A DNA stretch of 64,000 nt from Phylloscopus collybita. Its lineage: Eukaryota; Chordata; Aves; Passeriformes; Phylloscopidae. The stretch covers positions 11,298,001 through 11,362,000 of the forward strand of contig JAJNNQ010000027.1 of assembly GCA_027886175.1 (NCBI GenBank). Direction: 5' to 3'. Below are positions 21,013 through 34,550 of this stretch, piece by piece (position 1 is the stretch's first letter; each line of letters opens with the position of its first letter). Both the position numbers and the translations under genes were made by a program. The notes beneath the pieces were generated by a model. That model ran no database searches. It had not been told where the DNA came from and saw only the letters and a list, made by a program, of their open reading frames with translations.

Positions 21013-24000
21013 TCCAGATTCCAGATGTCAGTTTGTAAAAGGCCGTTGTCATTACAAGGGCAGTCAAACTTCTATCTGGTGGTAGATTGCACCTGGAAGA
21101 CATCCTCATTTGTATGGAATTTAAGTGGAAAATTAATAGGCAGAAGCCTAGTGGCAGGCACATATAATTAGACACGAACGCTGGCCCATTTCCATGGGAA
21201 ACCAAAGTCTCCACTCCAGGTTCCTGATGTCAGTTTGTAGGAGGACTTTGGCACTACAAGGGCAGACAAAGTTCCGTCTGGTGGTTGATTGCATCGAGGA
21301 GATATCCTCATTTGTATGGAATTTCAGCAGACAGAAGCCCAGTGGCAGGCAGACAGCATTAGACACGAAGAGTGTACCTTTTCCATGGGAAACCCAAGTC
21401 TCCATTCCCTGTTCCTGATGTCAGTTTGTAAGAGGCCTTTGGCACTACAAGGGCAGACAAACTTCCGTCTGGTGACTGATTGCATCAGGGAGATATCCTC
21501 ATTTGTGAGGAATTTCAGCAGGCAGAACCCCAGTGGCAGGCAAACAGCATTAGACACGAACGGTGGCCCATTTCCATGGGAAACCAAAGTCTCCAACCCA
21601 GGCTCCTGATGTCAGTTTTTAGGAGGTCTTTGGCATTAAAAGGGTAGACAAACTTCCATCTGGTGGGAAATTGCGTTTGGGAGATATCCTCATTTGTATG
21701 GAATTTTAGTAGGCATATGCCCCCTGGCAGGCAGACAGCATTAGACACAAACAGTGGCCCTTTTCCATGGGAAACCAAAATCTCCACCCCATGTTGCAAA
21801 TGTCACTTTGTAGGAGGCGTTTTCCAATATAAGGGAGGAGATACTTCCATCTGGTTGTAGATTGCACCTGGGAGATATCCACATTTCTATGGAATTTTAG
21901 TGGAATTTTAGTAGGCAGAATCCCAGCGGAAGGCAGAGAGAATTAGACAGGAACAGTGGCCCGTTTCCTAAGGAAACCAAAGTCTCCATCCCACATTCCT
22001 GATGTCAGGTTGTCGGAGGCCTTTGGCATTAAAAGGGCAGACAAACTTCCATCTGGTGGGAAATTGCATTTGGGAGATATCCTCATTTGTAGGGAATTTT
22101 AGTAGGTATATGCCCACGGGCAGGAAGACAGCATTAAACACCAAGGGTGGCCCTTTTCCATGGGAAACCAAAGCGTCCTCTCCAGATTCCTGATGTCAGT
22201 TTGTAGGAGGCCGTTGGCATTACAAGGGCAGAAAAAACTTTCAACTGGTGGTAGACTCCAACTGGGAGATATCATCATTTGTATGGGTTTTTACTAGGCA
22301 TAAGCCCAGTGGCAGGCACATAGCATTAGACACAAACGGTGGCCCATTTCCATGGGAAAAGAAAGTCTCCACCCCACGTTCCTGATGTCAGTTTTTAGGA
22401 GGCCTTTGGCACTACAAGGGCAGACAAACGTCCACGTGGTTGTAGATTGCACCTGGGAGATATCCTCATTTGTATAGAACTTTAGTGGAATTTTAGTAGG
22501 CATAAGCCCAGTGGCTGGCAGACAGCAATAGACACAAACGGTGGCCCATTTCCTTGGGAAACCAAAGTCTCCACCCCACGTTCCTGATGTCAGTTCTTAG
22601 GAGGCCTTTGGCACTATGAGGGCAGAAAAACTTCCACCTGGTGGTAGATTACACCTGGGAGATATCCTCATTTGTATGGAATTTGAGTGGAATTTTAGTA
22701 GGCAGAATCCCAGCGGCAGGCAGACAGAATTAGACATGAATAGTGGCCCATTTCCATGGGAAACCAAAGTCTCCACCCCAGGTTCCTGATGTCATTTTTT
22801 AGGAGGCCTCTGGCACTACAAGAGGGGACAAACTTCCAACTGGTGGCATATTGCATCTGGGATATATCCTCATTTGTGAGGAATTTCAGCAGGCATAACC
22901 CCAGTGACAGGCAGACAGCCTTAGACACGAACAGTGGCCCTTTTCCGTGGGAAACCAAAACCTCCAGCCCATGTTGCAAATGTCACTTTGTAGGAGGCGT
23001 TTTCCAATATAAGGGCAGAGAAACTTCCATCTGGTGGTAGATTACACCTGAGAGATATCCTCATTTCTATTGAATTTTAGTGCAATTTTAGTAGGAAGAA
23101 GCCCAGTGGCAGGCAGACAGCATTAAACACGAACAATGGCCCATTTCTATGGGAAACCAAAGTCTCCACCCCACGTTCCTGATGTCCGTTTCTAGAAGGC
23201 CTTTGGAACGACAAGGGCAGACAAACTTCCGTCTGGTGGTTGATTGCATCGTGGAGTTATCCTCATTTGTATGGAATTTCAGCAGGTAGAAGCCCAGTGG
23301 CAGGCAGATACCATTAGACATGAACGGTGGCCCCTTTCCCATGGGCAGCCAAAAATCTCCAGGCCACGTTCCTGATGTCAGGTTTTAGGAGGCCTTTGGC
23401 ACTACAAGGGCAAACAAACTTCCGTCTGGTGGCTGATTACATCGGGGAGATATCCTCATTTGTATGGAATTTCAGCAGGTAGAAGCCCAGTGGCAGGCAG
23501 AGAGACTTAGACACGTACGGTGGCCCTTTTCCATGGGAAAACAAACTCTCCAACCCAGCCTCCTGATGTCAGTTTGTAGGAGGCCTTTGGCATTAAAAGG
23601 GCAGACAAACTTCCATCTGGTGGGAAATTGCATTTGGGAGATATCCTCATTTGTAGGGAATTTTAGTCGGCATATGTCCACTGGCAGGCAGACAGCATTG
23701 AACAACAAAGGTGGCCCTTTTCCATGGGAAACCAATGCGTCCTCTCCAGATTCCTGGTGTCAGTTTGTATGAGGCCGTTGGCATTAGAAGGGCAGACAAA
23801 CTTTCAACTGGTGGTAGACTCCATCTGGGAGATATCCTCATTTGTATGGGATTTTACTAGGCATAAGCCCAGTGGCAGGCACATAGCATTAGACACAAAC
23901 CGTGGCCCATTTCCATGGGAAACCAAAGTCTCCACCGCACGTTCCTGATGTCAGTTTGTAGGAAGCCTTTGGCTCTACAGGGGCAGACAAACTTCCATCT

Positions 24001-24739
24001 GGTGGTAGATTGCACCTGGGAGACATCCTCATTTGTATGTACCCATAAGCCCAGTGGCAGGCAGACAACATTAGACACGAATGGTGGCCCTTTTCCATGG
24101 GAAACCAAAGTGTCCGCCCCAGGTTCCTGATGTCAATTTGTAGGAAGCCTTTGGCTCTACAGGGGCAGAGGAACTTCCATCTTGTGGTAGATTGCACCCT
24201 GGAGACATCCTCATTTGCATGGAAATTTAGCGGGATTTTAATAGGCAGAAGCCTAGTGGCAGGCACACATCATTAGACACGAACAATGGACCTTTTCCAT
24301 GGGAAACCAAAGTCTCCACCTCACGTTCCTGATGTCAGTTTGTAGGAGGCCTTTGGACCTACAAGGGCAGACGAACTTCCATCTGGTGGTAGATTGCACC
24401 TGGGAGATATGCTCATTTGAATAGAATATTAGTGGAATTTTAGTAGGCATATCCACAGTGCCAGGCAGACAGCATTAGACACGAACGGTGGCCCATTTCC
24501 CGGGGAAGCCAAAGTCTCCATCCCACAAGCCTGATATCAGTTTGGACGAGGCCTTTGGTACTACAAGCGCAGACAAACTTCCAACTGGTGGTAGATTCCA
24601 TGTGGGAGATATCCTCATTTGTGAGGAATTTCTGCAGGCATAAACCCAGTGGAAGGCAGACAGCATTAGAAACGAACGGTGCCCCTATTCCATGGGAAAC
24701 CAAAGTCTCCACCCCACGTTCGTGATGTCAGTTTTTAGG

Positions 24740-26140
24740 AGGCCTTTGGCACTACAAGGGCAGAGAAACTTCCATCTGGTTGTAGATTGTACCTGGGAGA
24801 TATCCTCATTTGTATAGAATTTTAGTGGAATTTTAGTAGGCATAAGCCTAGTGGCTGTCAGACAGCATTAGACACAAACGGTGGCCCATTTCTATGGGAA
24901 ACCACAGTCTCCACCCCACGTTCCTGATGTCAGTTTTTAGGAGGCATTTGGCACTACGAGGGCAGACAAACTTCCACCTGGTGGTAGATTGCACCTGGGA
25001 GATATCCTCATTTTTATGGAACTTCAGCAGTCATAACCACAGTGCCAGGCAGACAGCATTAGACAGGAACAGTGGTCCTTTTCCTAGGGAAACCAAAGTC
25101 TCCACCCTAGGTTCCCGAGGGCAGTTTGTAGGAGACCTTTGGAAACACAAGGGCAGAGAAACTTCCATCTGGTGTTTGATTGCACCTGGGAGATATTCTC
25201 ATTTGTATGGAATTTAAGTGGAATTTTAGTAGGCAGAATCCCAGCGGCAGGCAGACAGAATTAGACATGAATAGTGGCCCATTTCCATGGAAACCAAAGT
25301 CTCCACCGCAGGTTCCTGATGTCATTTTCTAGGAGGCCTCTGCCACTACAAGAGGAGGCAAACTTCCAACTGGTGGCATATTGCATCTGGGAGATATCCT
25401 CATTTGTATGTAATTTTAGTAGCCATAAGCCCAGTGGCAGGCAGACAGCATTAGACACGAACGGTGGCCCTTTTCCATGGGAAACCAAAGTGTCCGCCCC
25501 AGGTTACTGATGTCAATTTGTAGGAAGCCTTTGGCTCTACAGGGGCAGACAAACTTCCATCTGGTGGTAGATTGCACCTGGGAGACATCCTCATTTGTAT
25601 GGAATTTTAGTGGGATTTTAATAGGCAGAAGCCTAGTGGCATGCACAAGTCATTAGGCACGAACGCTGGCCCATTTCCATGGGAAACCAAAGTCTCCCCT
25701 CCAGGGTCCTGGTGTGAGTTTGTAGGAGGCCTTTGGCACTACAAGAGCAGACAAAGTTCCATCTGGTGGTTGATTGCATCGAGGAGATATCCTCATTTGT
25801 ATGGAATTTCAGCAGGCAGAAGCCCAGTGGCAGGCAGACAGCATTAGACACAAACAATGGACCTTTTCCATGGGAAACCAAAGTCTCCACCCCAGCTTCT
25901 TGATGACAGTTTGTAGGAGGCCTTTGGCACTATGGGGGCAGACAAACTTCCACCCGGTGGTAGATTACACCTGGGAGATATCCTCATTTTTATGGAACTT
26001 CAGCAGTCATAAATACAGTGCCAGGCAAAGAGCATTACACAGGAACGGTGGTCCTTTTCCATGGGAAACCAAAGTCTCCACCATAGGTTCCTGATGGCAG
26101 TTTGTAGGAGGCCTTTGGCACTACAAGGGCAGAGAAACTT
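24740..26140 (+). repeat. Recent segmental duplication, copy 1 (partner 29,848-31,248)
   Basis: This nearly identical 1.4-kb segment is repeated at an offset of 5,108 bp. Both copies share rare variants, including GGGAAACCACAGTCTCCACC, CTAGGTTCCCGAGGGCAG, CATGCACAAGTCATTAGG and CCAGGGTCCTGGTGTGAG. Upstream the correspondence continues at an offset of 4,905 bp (24.25-24.7 against 29.16-29.6 kb). A 203-bp monomer present only in the downstream copy explains the step. Weaker correspondence reaches back to about 22.3 and 27.4 kb. Confidence 0.85.
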
Positions 26141-29100
26141 CCATCTGGTGTTAGGTTGTAGCTGGGAGATATACTCATTTGTATGGAATTTTAGTGGAAT
26201 TTTAGTAGGCAGAATCCCAGCAGCATGTAGATAGAATTAGGCATGAATACTGGCTCATTTCCATAGGAAACCAAAGTCTCCATCCCCCGTTCCTGATGTC
26301 AGTCTGTAAGAGGCGATTGGAACTACAAGGGCAGAAAAAATTACATCTGGTGCTAGATTGGACCTGGGAGATATCGCCATTTGTATGGAATTTTAGTGGT
26401 ATTTTAGTAGGCAGAAGTCCAGCGGCAGGCAGACAGCATTACACACGAACGCTGCCCAATATCCATGGGAAACCAAAGTCTCCAACCCAGGCTCCTCATG
26501 TCAGTTTGTAGGAGGCCTTTGGCATTAAAAGGGCAGACAAACTTCCATCTGGTGGGAAATTCCATTTGGGAGATATCCTCATATGTATGGAACTTGAGTA
26601 GGCATATGCCCACTGGCAGGCAGACAGCATTAGACAAGAACGGTGGCCCTTTTCCATGGAAAGACAAATTATCCATCCTGTGTTCCTGATGTCAGTTTGA
26701 AGGAGGCCTTTGGCAATACAAGGGCAAAAAAACTTCCATCTGGTGGTTGATTGCATCGGGGAGATATGCTCATTTGTATGGGATTTCAGAAGGCAGAAGC
26801 CAAGTGGCACGCAGACAGCATTGGACACGAACAGTGGCCCTTTTCCATGGGAAACCAAAATCTCCACCCCACGTTGCTGATGTCTCATTGTAGGAGGCGT
26901 TTTCCAATATAAGGGCAGAGAAACTTCCATCTGGTTGTAGATTGCACCTGGGAGATATCCTCATTTCTATGGAAATTTAGTGGAATTTTAGTAGGAAGAA
27001 GCACAGTGGCAGGCAGACAGCATTAGACACGAACAATGGCCCATTCCTATGGGAAACCACAGTCTCCACCCCACGTTCCTGATGTCCGTTTCTAAGAGGC
27101 CTGTGGCACTACAAGGGCAGACAAACTTCCGCCTGGTGGCATATTGCGTCTGGGAGATATCCTCATGTGTATGTAGTTTCAGTAGTCATAAACCCAGTGG
27201 CAAGGAGACAGCATTAAACACAAAGGGTGGCCCTTTTCCAATAGAAACCAAAGCGTTCTCTCCAGATTCCTGATGTCAGTTTGTAGGAGGCCGTTGGCAT
27301 TACAAAGGCAGACAAACTTTCAACTGGTGGTAGACTCCATCTGGGAGATATCCTCATTTGTATGGAATTTTACTAGGCATAAGCCCAGTGGCAGGCACAT
27401 AGCATTACACATAAACGGTGGCCCATTTCCATGGGAAAACAAAGTCTCCACCCCACGGTCCTGATGTCAGTTTTTAGGAGGCCTTTGGCACTACGAGGGC
27501 AGACAAACGTCCACGTGGTTGTAGATTGCACCTGGGAGATATCCTCATTTGTATAGAACTTCAGTGGAATTTTAGTAGGCATAAGCCCAGTGGCTGGCAG
27601 ACAGCATTAGACACAAACGGTGGCCCATTTCCTTGGGAAACCAAAGTCTCCACCCCACGTTCATGATGTCAGTTTTTAGGAGGCCTTTGGCACTACGAGG
27701 GCAGACAAACGTCCACGTGGTTGTAGATTGCACCTGGGAGATATCCTCATTTGTATGGAACTTCAGCAGTCATAACCACAGTGGCAGGCGGACAGCATTA
27801 GAAACGAACGGTGGTCCTTTTCCATGGGAAACCAAAGTCTCCGCCCCAGGTTCCTGATGTCAATTTGTAGGAAGCCTTTGTCTCACCATGGGCAGACAAA
27901 CTTCCATCTGGTGGTAGATTGCACCTGGGAGATATTCTCATTTGTATGGAATTTTAGAGGAATTTTAGTAGGCAGAATCCCAGCGGCAGGCAGGCAGAAT
28001 TAGACATGAATAGTGGCCCATTTCCATGGGAAACCAAAGTCTCCACCCCAGGTTCCTGATGTCATTTTTTAGGAGGCCTCTGGCACTACAAGAGGAGACT
28101 AACTTCCAACTGCTGGCATATTGCATCTGGGAGATATCCTCATTTGTATGTAATTTTAGTAGCCATAAGCCCAGTAGCAGGCAGACAGCATTAGATACGA
28201 ACGGTGGCCCTTTTCCATGGGAAACCAAAGTCTCCGCCCCAGGTTCCTGATGTCAATTTGTAGGAAGCCTTTGGCTCTACAGGGGCAGACAAACTTCTAT
28301 CTGGTGGTAGATTGCACCTGGGAGACATCCTCATTTGTAAGGAATTTTAGTGGTATTTTAATAGGCAGAAGCCTAGTGGCAGGAACACATCATTAGACAC
28401 TAACGCTGGCCCATTTCCATGGGAAACCAAAGTCTCCACTCCAGGTTCCTGGTGTCAGTTTGGAGGAGGCCTTTGGCACTACGAAGGCAGACAAACTTCC
28501 ATCTGGTGGTAGATTGCACCTGGGAAATATCCTCATTTGTATGGAACTTCAGCAGTCATAACCTCAGTGCCAGGCAGACAGCATTAGACAGGAACGGTGG
28601 TCCTTTTCCATGGGAAACCAAAGTCTCCACCCTAGGTTCCTGATGGCAGTTTGTAGGAGGCCTTTGGAAACACAAGGGCAGAGAAAGGTCCATCTGGTGT
28701 TTGATTGCACCTGGCAGATATTCTCATTTGTATGGAATTGTAGTGGAATTTTAGTAGGCATAAGCCCAGCGGCAGGCAGACAGAATTAGACATGAATAGT
28801 GGCCCATTTCCATGGGAAACCAAAGTCTCCACCCCAGGTTCCTGATGTCATTTTCTAGGAGGTCTCTGGCACTACAGGAGGAGGCAAACTTCCAACTGGG
28901 GGCATATTGCATCTGGGAGATATCCTCATTTGTATGTAATTTTAGTAGCCATAAGACCAGTGGCAGGCAGACAGCATTAGACACTAACGGTGGCCCTTTT
29001 CCATTGGAAACCAAAGTCTCCACCCCAGGTTCCTGATATCAATTTGTAGGAAGCCTTTGGCACTACAGGGCAGACAAACTTCCATGTGGTAGTAGATTGC

Positions 29101-29847
29101 ACCTGGGAGACATCCTCATTTGTATGGAATTTTAGTGGGATTTTAATAGGCAGAAGCCTAGTGGCAGGCACACAGCATTAGACACGAACGCTGTCGCATT
29201 TCCATGGGAAACCAAAGTCTCCACCCCACGGTCCTGATGTCAGTTTTTAGGAGGCCTTTGGACCTACAAGGGCAGACGAACTTCCATCTGGTGGTAGATT
29301 GCACCTGGGAGATATGCTCATTTGAATAGAATATTAGTGGAATTTTAGTAGGCATAACCACAGTGCCAGGCAGACAGCATTAGACACGAACGGTGGCCCA
29401 TTTCCCGGGGAAACCAAAGTCTCCATCCCACAAGCCTGATATCAGTTTGGACGAGGCCTTTGGTACCACAAGCGCAGACAAACTTCCAACTGGTGGTAGA
29501 TTCCATGTGGGAGATATCCTCATTTGTGAGGAATTTCTGCAGCCATAACCCCAGTGGCAGGCAGACAGCATTAGACACGAACGGTGCCCCTTTCCCATGG
29601 GAAACCAAAGTCTCCACCCCACGTTCCTGATGTCAGTTTGTAAGAGGCGTTTGGAGCTACAAGGGCAGAAAAACTTCCATCTGGTGGTAGATTGCACCTG
29701 GGAGATATCCTAATTTCCATGGAATTTTAGTGGAATTTTAGTAGGAAGAAGCCCAGTGGCAGGCACATAGCATTAGACACAAACGGTGGCCCATTTCCAT
29801 GGGAAAAGTAGAGTCTCCACCCCACGTTCCTGATGTCAGTTTTTAGG

Positions 29848-31248
29848 AGGGCTTTGGCACTACAAGGGCAGAGAAACTTCCATCTGGTTGTAGATTGCAC
29901 CTGAGAGATATCCTCATTTATATAGAATTTTAGTGGAATTTTAGTAGGCATAAGCCTAGCGGCTGCCAGACAGCATTAGACACAAACGGTGGCCCATTTC
30001 TATGGGAAACCACAGTCTCCACCCCACGTTCCTGATGTCAGTTTTTAGGAGGCATTCGGCACTACGAGGGCAGACAAACTTCCACCTGGTGGTAGATTGC
30101 ACCTGGGAGATATCCTCATTTTTATGGAACTTCAGCAGTCATAACCACAGTGCCAGGCAGACAGCATTAGACAGGAACAGTGGTCCTTTTCCTAGGGAAA
30201 CCAAAGTCTCCACCCTAGGTTCCCGAGGGCAGTTTGTAGGAGACCTTTGGAAACACAAGGGCAGAGAAACTTCCATCTGGTGTTTGATTGCACCTGGGAG
30301 ATATTCTCATTTGTATGGAATTTAAGTGGAATTTTAGTAGGCAGAATCCCAGCGGCAGGCAGACAGAATTAGACATGAATAGTGGCCCATTTCCATGGAA
30401 ACCAAAGTCTCCACCCCAGGTTCCTGATGTCATTTTCTAGGAGGCCTCTGGCACTACAAGAGGAGGCAAACTTCCAACTGGTGGCATATTGCATCTGGGA
30501 GATATCCTCATTTGTATGTAATTTTAGTAGCCATAAGCCCAGTGGCAGGCAGACAGCATTAGACACGAACGGTGGCCCTTTTCCATGGGAAACCAAAGTG
30601 TCCGCCCCAGGTTACTGATGTCAATTTGTAGGAAGCCTTTGGCTCTACAGGGGCAGACAAACTTCCATCTGGTGGTAGATTGCACCTGGGAGACATCCTC
30701 ATTTGTATGGAATTTTAGTGGGATTTTAATAGGCAGAAGCCTAGTGGCATGCACAAGTCATTAGGCACGAACGCTGGCCCATTTCCATGGGAAACCAAAG
30801 TCTCCCCTCCAGGGTCCTGGTGTGAGTTTGTAGGAGGCCTTTGGCACTACAAGAGCAGACAAAGTTCCATCTGGTGGTTGATTGCATCGAGGAGATATCC
30901 TCATTTGTATGGAATTTCAGCAGGCAGAAGCCCAGTGGCAGGCAGACAGCATTAGACACAAACAATGGACCTTTTCCATGGGAAACCAAAGTCTCCACCC
31001 CAGCTTCTTGATGTCAGTTTGTAGGAGGCCTTTGGCACTACGGGGGCAGACAAACTTCCACCCGGTGGTAGATTACACCTGGGAGATATCCTCATTTTTA
31101 TGGAACTTCAGCAGTCATAAACACAGTGCCAGGCAAAGAGCATTAGACAGGAACGGTGGTCCTTTTCCATGGGAAACCAAAGTCACCACCCTAGGTTCCT
31201 GATGGCAGTTTGTAGGAGGCCTTTGGCACTACAAGGGCAGAGAAACTT
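29848..31248 (+). repeat. Recent segmental duplication, copy 2 (partner 24,740-26,140)
   Basis: The downstream copy of the segment at 24,740. I see only a handful of substitutions, for example GGCATTCGGCAC against GGCATTTGGCAC and CACCCCAGG against CACCGCAGG. Together with the flanking weaker match it marks a tandem unit of about 5.1 kb. Confidence 0.85.
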
Positions 31249-32449
31249 CCATCTGTTGTTTGATTGCACCTGGGAGATATTCGCATTTGTATGGAATTTT
31301 AGAGGAATTTTAGTAGGCAGAATCCCAGCGGCAGGCAGACAGAATTAGACATGAATAGTGGTCCATTTCCATGGGAAACCAAAGTCTCCACCCCAGGTTC
31401 CTGATGTCATTTTCTAGGAGGCCTCTGGCACTACAAGAGGAGACAAACTTCCAACTGGTGGCATATTGCATCTGGGAGATATCCTCATTTGTATGTAATT
31501 TTAGTAGCCATAAACCCAGTGGCAGGCAGACAGCATTAGACACGAACGGTGGCCCTTTTCCATGGGAAACCAAAGTCTACGCCCCAGGTTCCTGATGTTA
31601 ATTTGTAGGAAGCCTTTGGCACTACAAGGGCAGACAAACTTCCATCTGGTGGTAGATTGCACCAGGGAGACATCCTCATTTGTATAGAATTTTAGTGGAA
31701 TTTTAGTAGGCATAAGCCCAGTATCTGGCAGACAGCATTAGATACAAACGGTGGCCCATTTCCTTGGGAAACCAAAGTCTCCATCCCACGTTCCTGATGT
31801 CAGTTTGTAGGAGGCCTTTGGCACTACAAAGGTAGAGAAACTTCCGTCTGGTGGTTGATTGCATCGTTGAGATATCCCCATTTTTATGGAATTTCATCAG
31901 GTAGAAGCCCAGTGGCAGGCAGACAGCATTAGAGAGGAACGGTGGCCCTTTTCCATGGGAAAACAAAGTCTCCAACCCAGGTTCCTGATGTCAGTTTTTA
32001 GTAGGCCTTTGGCATTAAAAGGGCAGACAAACTTCCATCTGGTGGGAAATTTTGTTAGGGAGATATCCTCATTTGTATGTAATTTCAGTAGTCATAAGCC
32101 CAGTGGGAAGGAGACAGCATTAAACACCAAGGGTGCCCCTTTTCCATGGGAAACCAAAGCGTCCTCTCCAGAATCCTGATGTCAGTTTGTAGGAGGCCGT
32201 TGGCATTACAAGGGAATACAAACTTTCATCTGGTGGTAGACTCTATCTGGGAGATATCTTCATTTGTACGGGATTTTACTAGGCATAATCCCTGTGGCAG
32301 GCAGACACCATTTGACACGAACGGTGGCCCATTTCCATGGGAAACCCAAATCTCCGCGCTCATTGCTGATGTCACTTTGTAGGAGGCCTTTTCCAACATA
32401 CAGGCAGAAAAACTTCCATCTGGTGGTAGATTGCACCTGGGAGATATCC

Positions 32450-34550
32450 TCATTTCTATGGAATTTTATTGGAATTTTATTACAAAGATCCCCAGTGGCA
32501 GGCAGACAGCATTAGACACGAACGGTGGCCCATTTTTATGGGAAACCAAAGTCTCCACCCCACGTTCCTGATGTCCGTTACTAGGAGGCCTTCGGCTCTA
32601 CAAGGGCAGACAAACTCCCACCTGGTGGTAGATTGCTCCTGGGAGATATCCTCATTTGTATGGACCTTCTGCAGTCATAAACACAGTGCCAGGCAGACAG
32701 CATTAGACAGGAACGGTGGTCCTTTTCCTAGGGAAACCAAAGTCTCCACACCACGTTCCCGATGTCAGGTTTTAGTAGGCCATTGAAAGTACAAAGGCAG
32801 AAAAACTTCCGTCTGGGCGTTGATTGCATTGGGAAGATATCCTCATTTGTATGGAATTTCAGCAGATAGAAGCCCAGTGGCAGGCAGACAGCATCAGACA
32901 CGAACGGTGGCCCTTTTCCATGGGAAAACAAAGTCTCCAACCCAGGCTCCTGATGTCAGTTTGTAGGAGGCCTTTGGCACTACAAGGGCAGACAAACTTC
33001 CATCTAGTGGTGGATCGCACCTCGTAGATGTCCTTATTTGTATGGAATTTTAGTGGTATTTTAGTACTCAGAAGCCCAGTTGCAGACAGAGAGCATTAAA
33101 CATGAACGGTGGGCCTTTTCCATAGGAAACCAAAGTCTCCACGCCAGGTTCCGAATGTCAGTATAAAGGAGGCCTTTGGCACTGCAAGAGCAGACAAACT
33201 TCCATCTGGTGGTAGATTGCACCTGGGAGATTACCACATTTGTATAGAATTTTAGTGGAATTATAGTACTCAGACTCCCAGTTGCAGACCGACTGCATTA
33301 AAAATGAACGGTGGGCCTTTTCCATAGGAAACCAATGTCTCCAGGCCAGGTTCCGAATGTCACTTTGAAGGAGTCCTTTGGCACTGCAAGAGCAGACAAA
33401 CTTCCATCTGGTGGCATATTGCATCTGGGAGATATCCTCATTTGTATGGAACTTCAGCAGTCATAACCACAGTGCCAGGCAGACAGCATTAGACAGGAAC
33501 GGTGGTCCTTTTCCATGGGAAACCAAAGTCTCCACCCTAGGTTTCTGATGGCAGTTTGTAGGAGGCCTTTGGAAACATAAGGGCAGAGAAACTTCCATCT
33601 GGTGTTTGATTGCACCTGGGAGATATTCGCATTTGTATGGAATTTGAGTGGAATTTTAGTAGGCAGAATCCCAGCGGCAGGCAGACAGAATTAGACATGA
33701 ATAGTGGCCCATTTCCATGGGAAACCAAAGTCTCCACCCCAGGTTCTTGATGTCATTTTCTAGGAGGCCTCTGGCACTACAAGACGAGACAAACTTCCAA
33801 CTGGTGGCATATTGCATCTGGGAGATATCCTCATTTGTATGTAATTTTAGTAGCCATAAGCCCAGTGGCAGGCAGACAGCATTAGACAGGAACCGTGGCC
33901 CTTTGCCATGGGAAACCAAAGTCTCCACCCCAGCTTCTTGATGTCAAATTGTAGGAAGCCTTTTGCTCTACAGGGGCAGACAAACTTCCATTTGGTGGTA
34001 GATTGCAAGTGAGAGACATCTTCAATTGTATGGAATTTTATTGGAATTTAAATAGGCAGAAGCCTAGTGGCAGGCAAACATCATTAGACACGAACGCTGT
34101 CGCATTTCCATGGGAAACCAAAGTCTCCACTCCAGGTTCCTGATGTCAGTATGTAGGAGGCCTTTGGCACTACAAGGGTAGACAAAGTTCCGTCTGGTGG
34201 TTGATTGCATTGAGGAGATATCCTCATTTGTATGGAATTTCAGCAGGCAGAAGATCAGTGGCAGGCAGACAGCATAGGACACGAACGGTGGACCTTTTTC
34301 ATGGGAAACCGAAGTCTCCACCCCACGTTCCTTATGTCAGTTTTTAGGAGGCCTTTGGCACTACAAGGGCAAACAAACTTCGAACTGGTGGTAGATTCCA
34401 TCTGGGAGATATCCTCATTTGTGAGGAATTTCAGCAGGCGTAACCCAGTGGCAGGCAGACAGCATTAGACAGGAACGGTACCCCTTTTCCATTGGAAACA
34501 AAGTCTCCATCCCACGTTCCTGATGTCAGTTTGTAGGAGGCATTTGGCAC
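32450..34550 (+). repeat. Higher-order block, copy 2 (partner at about 8.4-10.45 kb)
   Basis: It repeats the monomer order of 8.4-10.45 kb with one additional 202-bp monomer near 33.2 kb. The match shows that long-range order is kept across the retroviral insertion. Subtracting the 3.74-kb provirus gives a spacing of about 20.3 kb. Confidence 0.75.
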
